Translations under genes and position numbers: made by a program
Notes under the pieces: generated by a model
Seen by the model: the letters and a program-made list of their open reading frames with translations, nothing else
Databases searched by the model: none
Told to the model about the DNA's origin: nothing
Assembly: GCA_033795365.1 (NCBI GenBank)
Contig: JARYGU010000003.1
Span: 124,001 to 188,000, forward strand
Length of the DNA: 64,000 nucleotides
Source of the DNA: JARYGU01 sp033795365
GTDB taxonomy: Bacteria; Pseudomonadota; Alphaproteobacteria; Rhizobiales; Rhizobiaceae
Reading direction: 5' to 3'
Shown: positions 33,098 to 43,750 of the stretch, in pieces
Numbering within the stretch: position 1 is the first letter of the stretch
How the letters are laid out: each line of letters opens with the position of its first letter

Positions 33098-33435
33098 ACA
33101 ACGTGATAGAAATCAGCGGACACAAGGCGATCATCGCCTATGATCCCACGATCCGCATGTTTCGCGGTGAATTCCTTGGATTGAACGGGGGAGCCGATTT
33201 CTATGCGGACAGCGTGGAAGGGCTTTACAAGGAAGGCGAAACCTCGCTCGCCGTCTTCCTGGAAATGTGCGCGGAAAAGAACCTTGCGCCGTTTCGCAAT
33301 TTTTCCGGCCGCTTCAATATCCGGCTGAATCCCAGGACCCATGAGGCAGCCGTGATCGCCGCTGCCTCCGAGGGCAAGAGCCTCAACGAATGGGTCGCCG
33401 CCGCGGTCGAGAACGCCATCGGCGAAAGCTCCTGA
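33094..33435 (+). CDS. hicB: HicB family antitoxin
   Basis: 113 residues. An N-terminal HicB fold (about 1-70, KAIIAYDPTIRMFRGEFLGLNGGADFYADSVEGL) is followed by a C-terminal ribbon-helix-helix (about 75-110, FNIRLNPRTHEAAVIAAASEGKSLNEWVAAAVENAI) that should bind the palindrome at 32821. AAGGAG lies 7 bases before ATG 33094, so it can start on its own despite the in-frame continuation from hicA. If hicA is dead, HicB is an orphan antitoxin or regulator. Confidence 0.85.
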   Translation: MNNVIEISGHKAIIAYDPTIRMFRGEFLGLNGGADFYADSVEGLYKEGETSLAVFLEMCAEKNLAPFRNFSGRFNIRLNPRTHEAAVIAAASEGKSLNEWVAAAVENAIGESS

Positions 33436-33570
33436 ACTCCAGGATAGCATCCATCAGCGCACCGCCGCCATTGTCAGCGCGATGTCATCGTGCGCTTTTC
33501 CGGGGGCTGAGCCGGTAGCGTTGGAGCAGCGGTCGTCCGATGCGGTCATGTCCAAAGTCGGCGGGAGGCC

Positions 33571-35118
33571 TCAGTACCAGGCGTCGGCACTGGCGGCCTT
33601 CTTGCGGGAGACATAGTCGCAAAGCGCCTCGTCGATGGCGATATCCAGAGGCGGCGCTTCGTATTCGGCGAGTGTCTTTTTCCACTGGCGGTTGGCGCGT
33701 GCCGCCATGTCCGTCGAACCGCCCTCCTCGCTCCATTTCTCGAAAGACTCGTTATCGGAAAGGGCGCTGTCCCAGAAAGCGGACTGATAGTTGCGCATCG
33801 TGTGGCCGCAGCCCAGGAAATGGCTGCCGGGGCCGACTTCGAGAAAGGCATCCATGGCAAGCGTGTTGTCGTCGACGGTGACGCCGGCGAGGTAGGAATG
33901 CAGCGCGCCGCAGAGATCGGCGTCCATGACGAATTTCTCGTAGGACATGGAGAGCAGGCCATCGAGGAAGCCGGCGGAATGCAGGATGAAGTTCGCGCCG
34001 CAATGGACGGCCGAAAGCATCGACATCAGTCCTTCCTGCATCGCCTGGCCGTCCGGCAGCTTGGAATTGGAGAAGTTGCCGGCGCATCTGAGCGGCAGTC
34101 TCAGCCGTCGGGCAAGCTGACCGATGACCATGGAGCCGATGGCGGGCTCGGGCGTGCCGAAGGTCGGCGAACCGGAACGCAGCGACATGGAGGAGAGGAA
34201 GTTGCCGAAGATCACCGGCGCGCCCTTGCGTTCGAGCTGGGCAAGGGCGCAGCCGGCCAGCGTCTCGGCATAGGACTGGGCGATGGCGCCGGCATTGGTC
34301 ACCGGCCCCATCGCACCGCCGAGGATGAAGGGCACGATCACCGCTGCCTGGTTTGCGCGGGCATAGGCGCGCAGCGACTTCGTCATCGTGCCGTCCCAGA
34401 CGAGCGGCGAGTTGACGTTGACATTGCCGAGGATGACGCAGTTCCGGTCGACGAAATCGGCGCCGAAGAGGATGCGCGTCATCTCGATGGAATCCTCCGC
34501 GCGCTCCTCGGCGGTTATCGAGCCCATGAAGGGGCGGTCGGAATATCTGATATGGCTGTAGACCATGTCGAGGTGGCGCTTGTTGACGGGAATGTCGACG
34601 GGCTCGCAGATCGTGCCGCCGGAATGATGAAGCCACGGGCTCGACTGGGCGAGCTTGATGAAGTTGCGGAAATCCTCAAGCGTCCCATAACGGCGGCCCT
34701 TGTCGATATCCATGACGAAGGGCGAGCCATAGGCGGGCGAGAAGACGACGTTACCGCCGCCGATGCGCACATTGTTGGCGGGGTTCCGCGCATATTGGAC
34801 GAATTCGGCGGGGGCGGTCGAGACGACTTCTCGCAGCATTCCCGGCTCGAAGGTCACCCGCACGCCGTCGACGTTCGCACCCGCCCGCTTCCAGTGGTCG
34901 AGAGCCTCGGGATCGTCGCGGAACTCTATCCCGACTTCCGCGAGGATCCGGTCGGCGGTGCGCTCTATCTTCTCGAGGTTCTCTTCCGACAGGATGTCGT
35001 AGGTCGGAATGTTGCGCACGATATAGGGCACGCCGGCTGCCTTTTGGCCCGTCCGCCTCGCGGGCCTCGCGCTGCGCGTCCTCCTGCCGGAAACCTCCTC
35101 CACCGCCGTATCCGTCAT
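33571..35118 (-). CDS. Trimethylamine methyltransferase (MttB) superfamily protein
   Basis: TIM-barrel methyltransferase, 515 residues, of the MttB superfamily. Archaeal members use pyrrolysine at an amber codon. This gene has no in-frame TAG and belongs to the non-pyrrolysine branch, whose known members demethylate quaternary amines such as glycine betaine or proline betaine and pass the methyl to a corrinoid protein. Recognisable parts are GGGNVVFSPAYGSPFVMD and IPFILGG-like VPFILGGAMGPVTNAGAIAQ. No corrinoid protein or MtbA-like partner is in the window. It is divergent from a LysR regulator, the probable controller. Confidence 0.88.
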   Translation of the reverse strand: MTDTAVEEVSGRRTRSARPARRTGQKAAGVPYIVRNIPTYDILSEENLEKIERTADRILAEVGIEFRDDPEALDHWKRAGANVDGVRVTFEPGMLREVVSTAPAEFVQYARNPANNVRIGGGNVVFSPAYGSPFVMDIDKGRRYGTLEDFRNFIKLAQSSPWLHHSGGTICEPVDIPVNKRHLDMVYSHIRYSDRPFMGSITAEERAEDSIEMTRILFGADFVDRNCVILGNVNVNSPLVWDGTMTKSLRAYARANQAAVIVPFILGGAMGPVTNAGAIAQSYAETLAGCALAQLERKGAPVIFGNFLSSMSLRSGSPTFGTPEPAIGSMVIGQLARRLRLPLRCAGNFSNSKLPDGQAMQEGLMSMLSAVHCGANFILHSAGFLDGLLSMSYEKFVMDADLCGALHSYLAGVTVDDNTLAMDAFLEVGPGSHFLGCGHTMRNYQSAFWDSALSDNESFEKWSEEGGSTDMAARANRQWKKTLAEYEAPPLDIAIDEALCDYVSRKKAASADAWY

Positions 35119-35208
35119 ACCGTTCTCCCCATAATTTCCGGTGAGGGTAGCGAAGGAGGAATCCGTTGTAACGCTGGAAAAAATCGAGGCATGCTATAAG
35201 GTTGATTT

Positions 35209-36159
35209 ATGGATACGCTGCGCCGCCTCCTTCCTTCCGCCTCCAGCCTCGTCATCTTCGAGGCGGCCGGGCGGCATCAGAACTTCACCCGGGCCGCGAA
35301 CGAGCTCGGCATGACGCAGGCTGCAGTCTCCTATGCGGTGCGCAATCTGGAGGAACAGCTCGGCGTTCCGCTTTTCCATCGCGTGCACCGGGCGGTCGAA
35401 CTGACGGAAGCGGGGGAACGCTTCCATGCCGATGTGACGCTCGGCCTGTCGCGCATCCAGAAATCGGCGGAAGACATCCGCGCCAAGGGACGGGAAGTCA
35501 ATATCACGCTTGCGGCCTCCACGGCGTTCGCTTCGATGTGGATGCTGCCGAGACTGGCGAAGCTGCGCGAGGACCTGCCGGAAATCGACCTGCGCATCCA
35601 GACGAGCGTACGCGATCTCGACCTGGACGAGGAGCCGATCCCGCTCGGCATCCGCGGCGGCGATCCGGCCCAGTGGCCGCGCTACCACGCGGCGCTGCTG
35701 GCTCCGGAGGTCATCAATGCCGTCGCAAGCCCCGCCTTCATCGAGACACACGGCATGCCGGAATGTCCCGAGGACCTGCTGCGCCTGCCGCTGATCCATC
35801 TGGAGGAACCGGTGCGGCAGGCCTGCGACTGGCCGGAGTGGTTCGCAAGCGCCGGCCTCAGATATCCCGACAGATCGAGGCGTCTCGCGATCAACGACTA
35901 TGTGCTGGTCATTCAGGCGGTGCTGGCCGGCGAAGGCGTGGCGCTCGGCTGGACGCATCTGATCGACGCGCAGGTGAAATCCGGCGCCCTCGTCCCGGTC
36001 GGCGGGCATGTGCTTGTCACGGGCACGGCTTTCCACGTCGTCTGGCCGCGTTCCCGCGAACTCAACGCCCCGGCGCGGCGCGTGCGCGACTGGCTTCTCG
36101 AAGAAGGGCGGGCGGATTTGCCAAGCCCGCGTCCCGAGGCGAGCCTTATCCCCGCATGA
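35209..36159 (+). CDS. LysR family transcriptional regulator (GcvA-like)
   Basis: 316 residues. An N-terminal winged helix (about 8-67, FEAAGRHQNFTRAANELGMTQAAVSYAVRNLEEQLGVPLFHR) is followed by a LysR substrate-binding domain (about 93-300). The domain pattern resembles GcvA-type activators of amino acid or one-carbon genes. It is divergent from the MttB gene across 90 bp, so control of that gene is the simplest reading. AAGG precedes the ATG by 7 bases. Its end overlaps the convergent PilZ gene by 14 bp. Confidence 0.92.
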   Translation: MDTLRRLLPSASSLVIFEAAGRHQNFTRAANELGMTQAAVSYAVRNLEEQLGVPLFHRVHRAVELTEAGERFHADVTLGLSRIQKSAEDIRAKGREVNITLAASTAFASMWMLPRLAKLREDLPEIDLRIQTSVRDLDLDEEPIPLGIRGGDPAQWPRYHAALLAPEVINAVASPAFIETHGMPECPEDLLRLPLIHLEEPVRQACDWPEWFASAGLRYPDRSRRLAINDYVLVIQAVLAGEGVALGWTHLIDAQVKSGALVPVGGHVLVTGTAFHVVWPRSRELNAPARRVRDWLLEEGRADLPSPRPEASLIPA

Positions 36160-36481
36160 CCGGTTTTACCGGCTGATGGAAGAACCGGAAATAGGACGAT
36201 ATCTGCGCCAGCGCATTGGTCGTCAACTTGTACTGGATGCCGATGCGGCCGTTGGCATACCACCGGACCGTGCCCGTCAGACGCCCCAGCTCCTCGCTTT
36301 CGAACGTCACCGGCTGCCCCTGCATGACCTGCATCGGCTTTTCGAGGTCGATCGCCATGCCCGTTTCGGAGAGATCCACCACCCTGCCGCGGCTCGTCTG
36401 GTGCATGACCTTCGCGGTTCCGAAAATGCGCACATTGGAACGGTCGGAGCCGCGTGCGGCCTGTGACGCCCTGATGTTCAT
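36146..36481 (-). CDS. PilZ domain protein
   Basis: Single PilZ domain, 111 residues, predicted c-di-GMP receptor. The binding motifs are partly recognisable: RSNVRIFGTA (an RxxxR-like loop) and VVDLSETGMAID (D/NxSxxG). The next gene upstream makes and/or degrades c-di-GMP, so the two may act together. The gene converges with the LysR gene and shares 14 bp with it. Confidence 0.85.
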   Translation of the reverse strand: MNIRASQAARGSDRSNVRIFGTAKVMHQTSRGRVVDLSETGMAIDLEKPMQVMQGQPVTFESEELGRLTGTVRWYANGRIGIQYKLTTNALAQISSYFRFFHQPVKPVMRG

Positions 36482-36625
36482 GACTTCGCCACCCCCGATT
36501 GCATGAGCAGTACGGCAAACCTACCAGAGCAGAATTGACGGAACGCTAAGCGAATGGATCGAAATTTATCCGTCTGCACCGCTTCGATACGAGGCAAAGG
36601 AGGTTCCGGCCAAAGTCTTTGTTTT

Positions 36626-36672
36626 ATGCATGTCGTTATCGCAAAACCGCAGACACTTTGCGCGACGTGCAT
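36626..36672. repeat. Rhizobial palindromic repeat, copy 1
   Basis: ATGCATGTCG-TTATCGCAAAACCGCAGACACTTTGCG-CGACGTGCAT: outer arms ATGCATGTCG/CGACGTGCAT and inner CGCAAA/TTTGCG. A short repeat family that I remember as widespread in rhizobial genomes. It lies just after the GGDEF-EAL stop codon. Confidence 0.6.
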
Positions 36673-36678
36673 TAGATA

Positions 36679-38115
36679 TCACCGCGACGAGAATTCGGGG
36701 GCGCGCGCGTATTTGTCGGAAAGATAGCGCATCGTCGCCACCGCGTCGGCGGGCTTTCCGTAGAAGTAGCCCTGCCCCATGCCGCATCCGAGGGCCTTCA
36801 GCTTCGCGGCTTCCGAGACATCCTCGATTCCTTCCGCGACCACTTCCAGATCCAGCCCATCGCACATGGCGACGATCGCCTTGATGATATGCTCCGAGGT
36901 CCTGTCATTCGAGATGCGCGACACGAAGGCGCGGTCTATCTTGACCTTGTCCAGGGTGAAATCCCGCAGCCGGCCGAGACTCGACTGGCCGGTCCCGAAA
37001 TCGTCGAGCGCGATGCGCACGCCGGCAGCGCGCAGTTCCCCGACGATCTTCTGGGCGGTCTCGGCGTCGGTCATCACGGCCGTTTCGGTGATTTCCAGTT
37101 CCAGCCTGCGCGGGTCGAGCCCGACACGGTTGAGGATCGTCAGGATGTTGAAGCTCGTCTTCGGGTCCATGAGCTGGGCCGAGGACAGATTGAAGGAGAG
37201 AAACAGTTCCCGCGGCCATGAGAGCGCCGCCTCCGCCGCCTTCCGCAGCAAGGTGTCCGAAAGGGCATCGATGAAGCCGCGCTCCTCGGCGAGCGGAACG
37301 AAGGTCGCCGGCGAAATATAGCCGAGATCAGCATCGCACCAGCGCGCGAGCGCCTCGAAGCCGACCGCCATGTCGTCGCTGAGGTTGACGATCGGCTGGA
37401 AATGCACATCGACCTGATTGGCGATGATGGCGTTGCGCAGCGCCTGCTCGAGCTGCGTGGCGCGCTTCATCTCTTGGGCGATTTCATGCGAATAGACGGT
37501 GATCTGGCCGCGTCCGCGCCGCTTGGACCGGTAAAGCGCCGTGTCCGCGCTCTTCAGGATATCGCCGAATTCCTCTCCGGCGAAAGGATAGATGGCAAAG
37601 CCGAAGGAGGCGGAAAGGCGGACATTGCGGTCGCCGAGATCGAAAGGCGCGGAAAGCACTTCCCGCAGCATCTGCCCGATCTTTTCCGCACCCTTGCGTT
37701 CGAAGACCAGCGGCAGGACGAAGGCGAACTCGTCGCCGCCATGCCGCGTGACGGTCGCTCCGTCCGGAATGCAGGCCTTCAGCCGATGCGCGACCTGGCG
37801 CAGGATCTCGTCGCCGGCGCGTGGGCCGAAAAGGTCGTTGATCGGTTTGAAACCGTCGAGATTGGCGACGCCGACGGCGAAGGGCGCAGGATCGTCCGCC
37901 CGCTCCGCCGCGATCTGGCGCACCCTGTCTCGCAGGCGGTAGGTGTTGCCAAGACCCGTCAGCGGATCGGTATAGGCCATGGCGTGGAGTTCATTATGGG
38001 AAACTTCCTGCACCGCATGCTCAGCAGATTTCATCAGCAATTTCCCGACCCGACCCCTACCTCCGACAGTGTTCCCACGATGATCGATGAGCGTTAAGAA
38101 ATGCATAGCGATCAA
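36679..38115 (-). CDS. Diguanylate cyclase/phosphodiesterase (GGDEF-EAL)
   Basis: Soluble two-domain c-di-GMP enzyme of 478 residues without membrane helix or sensor domain. The GGDEF domain (about 45-210) has an intact GGDEF at 126-130 and no obvious RxxD inhibitory site before it. The EAL domain (about 220-465) has EAL (254-256) and the catalytic set FNLSS, ELEITET, DDFGTGQSSL, VKIDRAF and EGIED. Both activities are therefore possible. The start is unsettled: TTG 38115 has GGGAG 6 bases upstream, while ATG 38034 has GGGAAA 7 bases upstream and gives 451 residues. Confidence 0.9.
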   Translation of the reverse strand: MIAMHFLTLIDHRGNTVGGRGRVGKLLMKSAEHAVQEVSHNELHAMAYTDPLTGLGNTYRLRDRVRQIAAERADDPAPFAVGVANLDGFKPINDLFGPRAGDEILRQVAHRLKACIPDGATVTRHGGDEFAFVLPLVFERKGAEKIGQMLREVLSAPFDLGDRNVRLSASFGFAIYPFAGEEFGDILKSADTALYRSKRRGRGQITVYSHEIAQEMKRATQLEQALRNAIIANQVDVHFQPIVNLSDDMAVGFEALARWCDADLGYISPATFVPLAEERGFIDALSDTLLRKAAEAALSWPRELFLSFNLSSAQLMDPKTSFNILTILNRVGLDPRRLELEITETAVMTDAETAQKIVGELRAAGVRIALDDFGTGQSSLGRLRDFTLDKVKIDRAFVSRISNDRTSEHIIKAIVAMCDGLDLEVVAEGIEDVSEAAKLKALGCGMGQGYFYGKPADAVATMRYLSDKYARAPEFSSR

Positions 38116-38293
38116 TCGTTACTCCCTGCCACGGCCTCCCTATTTATGGGGAGTTGACAGTCCGACGGCGCCCGAATGCGGTTCGTGCTCAAAGGGATAT
38201 GACAAATGCTTGCGCATTTTGCGTCACGCAGGCCATTGTCCCGAAACGGGGCTCCGCTTTCGGGCGGCATGCCAAATCCTGATCTTTGTTCCT

Positions 38294-38342
38294 ATGCATG
38301 CCGTTATCGAAAAAAATTGCCGCACAGCTTTGCGCAATGCAT
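38294..38342. repeat. Rhizobial palindromic repeat, copy 2
   Basis: ATGCATGCCGTTATCGAAAAAAATTGCCGCACAGCTTTGCGCAATGCAT, the same family and orientation as the copy at 36626. It runs up to the stop codon of the PAS-receiver gene. Confidence 0.55.
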
Positions 38343-40063
38343 CAGGCAACCGACTTTTCCAGCTTGTCGAGCACATGGCGGCGGTAGACGGCTTCGATCA
38401 TGTCGGGGCTGACCGGCTTGGTGATGTAATCGTCCATGCCCGCCTCCAGGCAATTCTTCGTGTCGATGTTCAGCGCGAGCGCGGTGACGGCAACGATCGG
38501 GGTGCGGAAACCGAGGGCCTCTTCGGCTTGCCTTATCTCGCGTGCGGCATCGAGACCGTTCTTCACCGGCATGGAGATGTCCATGAGGATGAGCCGCGGC
38601 TGATGCCTGCGCCAGAGCGCCACGGCCTCCTCGCCGTTTTCGGCGATGCGGTGGGTGACGCCCATGCCTTCCAGGATTTGCGAGAAGACGAACTGGTTGA
38701 TCCGGTTGTCCTCGGCGACCAGCACATCGACATCGCCGACGGCAGAGGAGGAAACATCCTCGCCGGTCGCGATGTACCAGTCGTCCAGCGCGAGTTGCGG
38801 AACGCTCCCGTCAGGAGCGGCCGCACCGTCCGCCGCCCCTTGCTCCTCAGCGCCGTCTTGCGCTTCCGGCAGCGTTTCGCCCGCAGCAAGCAGCTTCGCG
38901 GGAATGCCGTCGCGGCCGGAGAGAATGCGGTCGCAGCCCCCGAAGCGGGCATCGACGAGCACGAGATCGATCTTCACGCCGCATGCCTGCGCCATCGACA
39001 GGAACGCATCATGTTCCACCGCGCTGCGCACCGCGCAGCAGTCCGCCCCCTGCGAACGCAGTTGCGCCAATGTGAGGTCCGCCGTGACGGGATCGGGTGT
39101 CGCGACGAGCACGCGCTGCGCGCGCCGGGGCGCCGCTTCGGGCGGCACCTGCTCCAGCAGCATCCGCTTTTCGGCTTCGCTTACCGGGTCGAAGCAATTC
39201 TGCGCCTCGACGAATTCCTCCGCGGTGGCGGACAGCGAAAAAGTCCCGCTCCGCGCCCCGTCCGGCGCGGCAAGTTCGGTGACGTCGTCCATGAAGGTCA
39301 CGAGAAGGTAGCGCCCGGGCGTGCCGATCCGGTATTTGCGCGTCATGACGTAGAGATGCGACCCGTCGGCGCGAACGATATGTTCGGGAACGGAGAACGG
39401 AGCACCGCTTTCGAGCACCATCCGGTCGCTGCGCTCGATACGCTCCGCGTCCTCCACTTCGGCGAGGTCCCATATGGTGCGGCCGAGAATGTTTTCCGAA
39501 CCGACGCCGTGAATGGCGCAGAACGCCTTGTTGACGGCGATATAGGCGAGGTTCCGATCCTTCACCAGCAGCGGGCCGGGCAGCGTCTCCAGGATATCCT
39601 CGGTGAGCGCGATGCGCTGAGTGTCCGCATGCCACTGCTCCTCCTGCTTCTTGTGCTCGGAGATATCCGTCAATGTCGAGATGCTGTAGCCGTTCGGCAG
39701 ACGGCGCTTGCGGAAATTGATCCAGCGCTCACGCCCCAGCCGTTCCACGGCGTCGTACTGCTCGCGCCAGTGGGCGGAGATGCGGGCGGAGATCCACTCC
39801 TCCCGGTTGACCGGCCTGTGGCGCGCATCGCCCGGTATGCCGTAGCGGATGCCCGCGTCGAAGATGGCACCGAGAATATCGCGCAGGCGCGTGCCGGGCT
39901 TGAGCAGATCCGGGCGGATCGGAAAATAGCGCAGCGCCTGCCGGCTGGCGAAGACGAGGCGATCGTTCCTGTCGTAGACAAGAACGGCAGCAGCGAGAAT
40001 GTCGCACGCCGCCTCGAACAATTCCCCGCGGATGTTCGCGTCCGACGACGCCACATCATTCAT
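38342..40063 (-). CDS. PAS-receiver protein lacking a histidine kinase core
   Basis: 573 residues. Two PAS-like domains (about 14-140 with VYDRNDRLVFASRQALRYFP, and about 150-275 with LLVKDRNLAYIAVNKAFCAIHG) are followed by a degenerate receiver (about 317-400, RVLVATPDPVTADL ... IDLVLVDARF). A canonical receiver comes last (about 447-565): VLVAEDNRINQ, phospho-acceptor Asp in LILMDISMP, and YITKPV. A hybrid kinase would have HisKA and HATPase domains between PAS and receivers; only about 45 residues lie there. It must be phosphorylated by another protein or work without kinase activity. Confidence 0.88.
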   Translation of the reverse strand: MNDVASSDANIRGELFEAACDILAAAVLVYDRNDRLVFASRQALRYFPIRPDLLKPGTRLRDILGAIFDAGIRYGIPGDARHRPVNREEWISARISAHWREQYDAVERLGRERWINFRKRRLPNGYSISTLTDISEHKKQEEQWHADTQRIALTEDILETLPGPLLVKDRNLAYIAVNKAFCAIHGVGSENILGRTIWDLAEVEDAERIERSDRMVLESGAPFSVPEHIVRADGSHLYVMTRKYRIGTPGRYLLVTFMDDVTELAAPDGARSGTFSLSATAEEFVEAQNCFDPVSEAEKRMLLEQVPPEAAPRRAQRVLVATPDPVTADLTLAQLRSQGADCCAVRSAVEHDAFLSMAQACGVKIDLVLVDARFGGCDRILSGRDGIPAKLLAAGETLPEAQDGAEEQGAADGAAAPDGSVPQLALDDWYIATGEDVSSSAVGDVDVLVAEDNRINQFVFSQILEGMGVTHRIAENGEEAVALWRRHQPRLILMDISMPVKNGLDAAREIRQAEEALGFRTPIVAVTALALNIDTKNCLEAGMDDYITKPVSPDMIEAVYRRHVLDKLEKSVA

Positions 40064-40352
40064 GCCTGCAGCCTCTCGCTCCGTCCGGCAAATTCATGGA
40101 CATGCTGACGGCATCCGCGATGGAGGCCTCGGACATTCGGATGACAGCGGCCAGCGACGCTGAAATTGTCCCCGGTGCGAGCCGGCGGCTTGTGCTCATA
40201 CAAGCGAGTAGCCCACAGGTTCGCAGCATTTTATTAAAGCACGATTAAACTTAAGGGCCGACGGAGGCCTGACGGTGCCGCCGGCAAGGATTTGCGGCAT
40301 AACGCAAATTCCGGCTTTGCAGAGGCAGCCGAATCCTCGAAAATAGCGCATC

Positions 40353-42155
<1,803 letters not shown>

Positions 42156-42230
42156 GGGCGGGACATTGGGCGGGACTGGAAATTTGCCGCCAGCCGCTAT
42201 ATGCACGATGATCCTTGGGAGACGCACCCA

Positions 42231-42272
42231 ATGCATGTCGCGCAAATGTGCGGCAGTTGATGACGATATGCG
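42231..42272. repeat. Rhizobial palindromic repeat, copy 3 (inverted)
   Basis: ATGCATGTCGCGCAAATGTGCGGCAGTTGATGACGATATGCG; its reverse complement matches the copies at 36626 and 38294 (...CCGCACATTTGCGCGACATGCAT). It lies in the mutL - DUF2093 gap. Confidence 0.55.
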
Positions 42273-42348
42273 AAAAACAAAGGCTTGAAGCGTAAAAGAG
42301 CGAATCTGAAGATCGCGACACGCTTTGAGCGGCGGCTGGAGACGAGAC

Positions 42349-42579
42349 ATGAACCGCTTCGAGGGACCTGGAAATCGAGAGGCGAAGATCCGTTATCTCG
42401 ACGGAGACTTCCAGATCCTCATGCCCGGCTCCTATGTCGTCTGCGCGATGACCGGAAAGCCGATAGCCGTCGACGAGCTGCGCTACTGGAGCGTCGCGCG
42501 CCAGGAACCCTATGTCGACGCCGCAGCGTCGCTGGAAGCAGACAAGCGCGCGGGCGTTCTTCCCAACCAGAGCAGGTAA
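42349..42579 (+). CDS. DUF2093 domain protein
   Basis: 76 residues (MNRFEGPGNREAKIRYLDGDF..., then MPGSYVVCAMTGKPIAVDELRYWSV). It matches DUF2093, a small alphaproteobacterial family of unknown function. GGAG lies 8 bases before the ATG. It converges on lpxK, 12 bp away. Confidence 0.88.
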   Translation: MNRFEGPGNREAKIRYLDGDFQILMPGSYVVCAMTGKPIAVDELRYWSVARQEPYVDAAASLEADKRAGVLPNQSR

Positions 42580-42591
42580 AGCAGGCGGGCG

Positions 42592-43635
42592 TCAGGGGGC
42601 GCTTCCGGCAGCTTTCAGCCGCCGCCCCCGGGCCGAGACGATCGCAGCGTCGATGATCCTGTCGGCGGTCCTCGGATCGTCGAAACGGATTTCAACCTCG
42701 ACGACGCGGCTCTTCTGCTTGAGCTCCTCCGAGCGTCCCGGCCCTCCGGCGAGGCGCACGCTGTCTTTCGCCGTCGTCAGAAGCCGGCAACCGGCAACCT
42801 GTGCGTCGTCTATGAGGTCCGCGACCTCGTCCTCGGACAGGTGGTGGTGGTCCGGAAAGCCGCGCGTCAGCTGAACATGAGCACCGGTCTCGGCGGCGGT
42901 GCGGAAGAATTTCCCGTTGTCGGCGATGCCCGACCACGCCATGACGTTTTCGCCCGCGAGATCGTCGGCACCGATCGTCGCCAATCTCGCCGTATGGACC
43001 GGCTTTCCGGCCCGTGCCGCCTGACGGATCAGGAGATCGGCGGCGTTTCCGTCGCCGATGGTCAGAAGGGCCGAGGTCTGGCGCATCTGCTCGCCGAGGG
43101 GTGCGCGCACCGGGCCGGCGGGCACGAGATGGCCGTTGCCGATGCCGCGGCGCGTGTCGATCACGAGAAGCGTCTGGTCGAAGACGAGCCGCGCGCTCTG
43201 AAAGCCGTCATCCATGATGATGATGTCCACGCCCGCTTCGACGAGCCGCCGGGCGCCCTCGACGCGCTTGCGCGAGATGACCGTCAGCGCTTCGCGGGCA
43301 AGCAGAAGAGGTTCGTCGCCGACCTCGCGCGAGCGGTGGTGATGCGGATCGACGATGGTGGTCACGTCGAGCGAGCCTCCGTAGCCGCGGCTGAGGAAGC
43401 CCGGCTTCAGGCCGCGCGCCCTGGCCGCCTTGGCGATCGCGATTGCCGTCGGGGTCTTGCCCGCGCCGCCGACGGTATAATTTCCGACACAGATCACCGG
43501 GACGGAAACGCTATGACGCCGTTTGCGGCGCATCCGCCATCCGGCGACCGAACCGTAGATCTTCGAGACCGGCCACAGCGCCCAGGCGCGCCAGTCCGCC
43601 TCCGTCCACCAGAAAGGCGGCGCCTCCGATACCAT
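42592..43635 (-). CDS. lpxK: Tetraacyldisaccharide 4'-kinase
   Basis: Membrane-associated lipid A kinase of 347 residues. It has the P-loop VGNYTVGGAGKTP near 54-66, SRGYGG, VGDEPLLLA, and IIMDDGFQS with the DD pair. GGGAG sets the start at 43635. Last gene of the minus-strand lipid A run; the HAD phosphatase gene lies between it and waaA. Confidence 0.95.
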   Translation of the reverse strand: MVSEAPPFWWTEADWRAWALWPVSKIYGSVAGWRMRRKRRHSVSVPVICVGNYTVGGAGKTPTAIAIAKAARARGLKPGFLSRGYGGSLDVTTIVDPHHHRSREVGDEPLLLAREALTVISRKRVEGARRLVEAGVDIIIMDDGFQSARLVFDQTLLVIDTRRGIGNGHLVPAGPVRAPLGEQMRQTSALLTIGDGNAADLLIRQAARAGKPVHTARLATIGADDLAGENVMAWSGIADNGKFFRTAAETGAHVQLTRGFPDHHHLSEDEVADLIDDAQVAGCRLLTTAKDSVRLAGGPGRSEELKQKSRVVEVEIRFDDPRTADRIIDAAIVSARGRRLKAAGSAP

Positions 43636-43750
43636 TCTTCTCCCGTTCCGGCGCTTTCGAGCGGCCATCCCATCCCCGCGCATCAGAAATGCGCGCCCGA
43701 CGCAAGAGAACGGAAGAAACCGGAAAAAAGCAACTGTCCGGCCTCGGCAA

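Noticed and set aside
33571..35118. Pyrrolysine-containing MttB
   Set aside because: No in-frame amber codon interrupts the gene and no pylTSBCD genes are visible.
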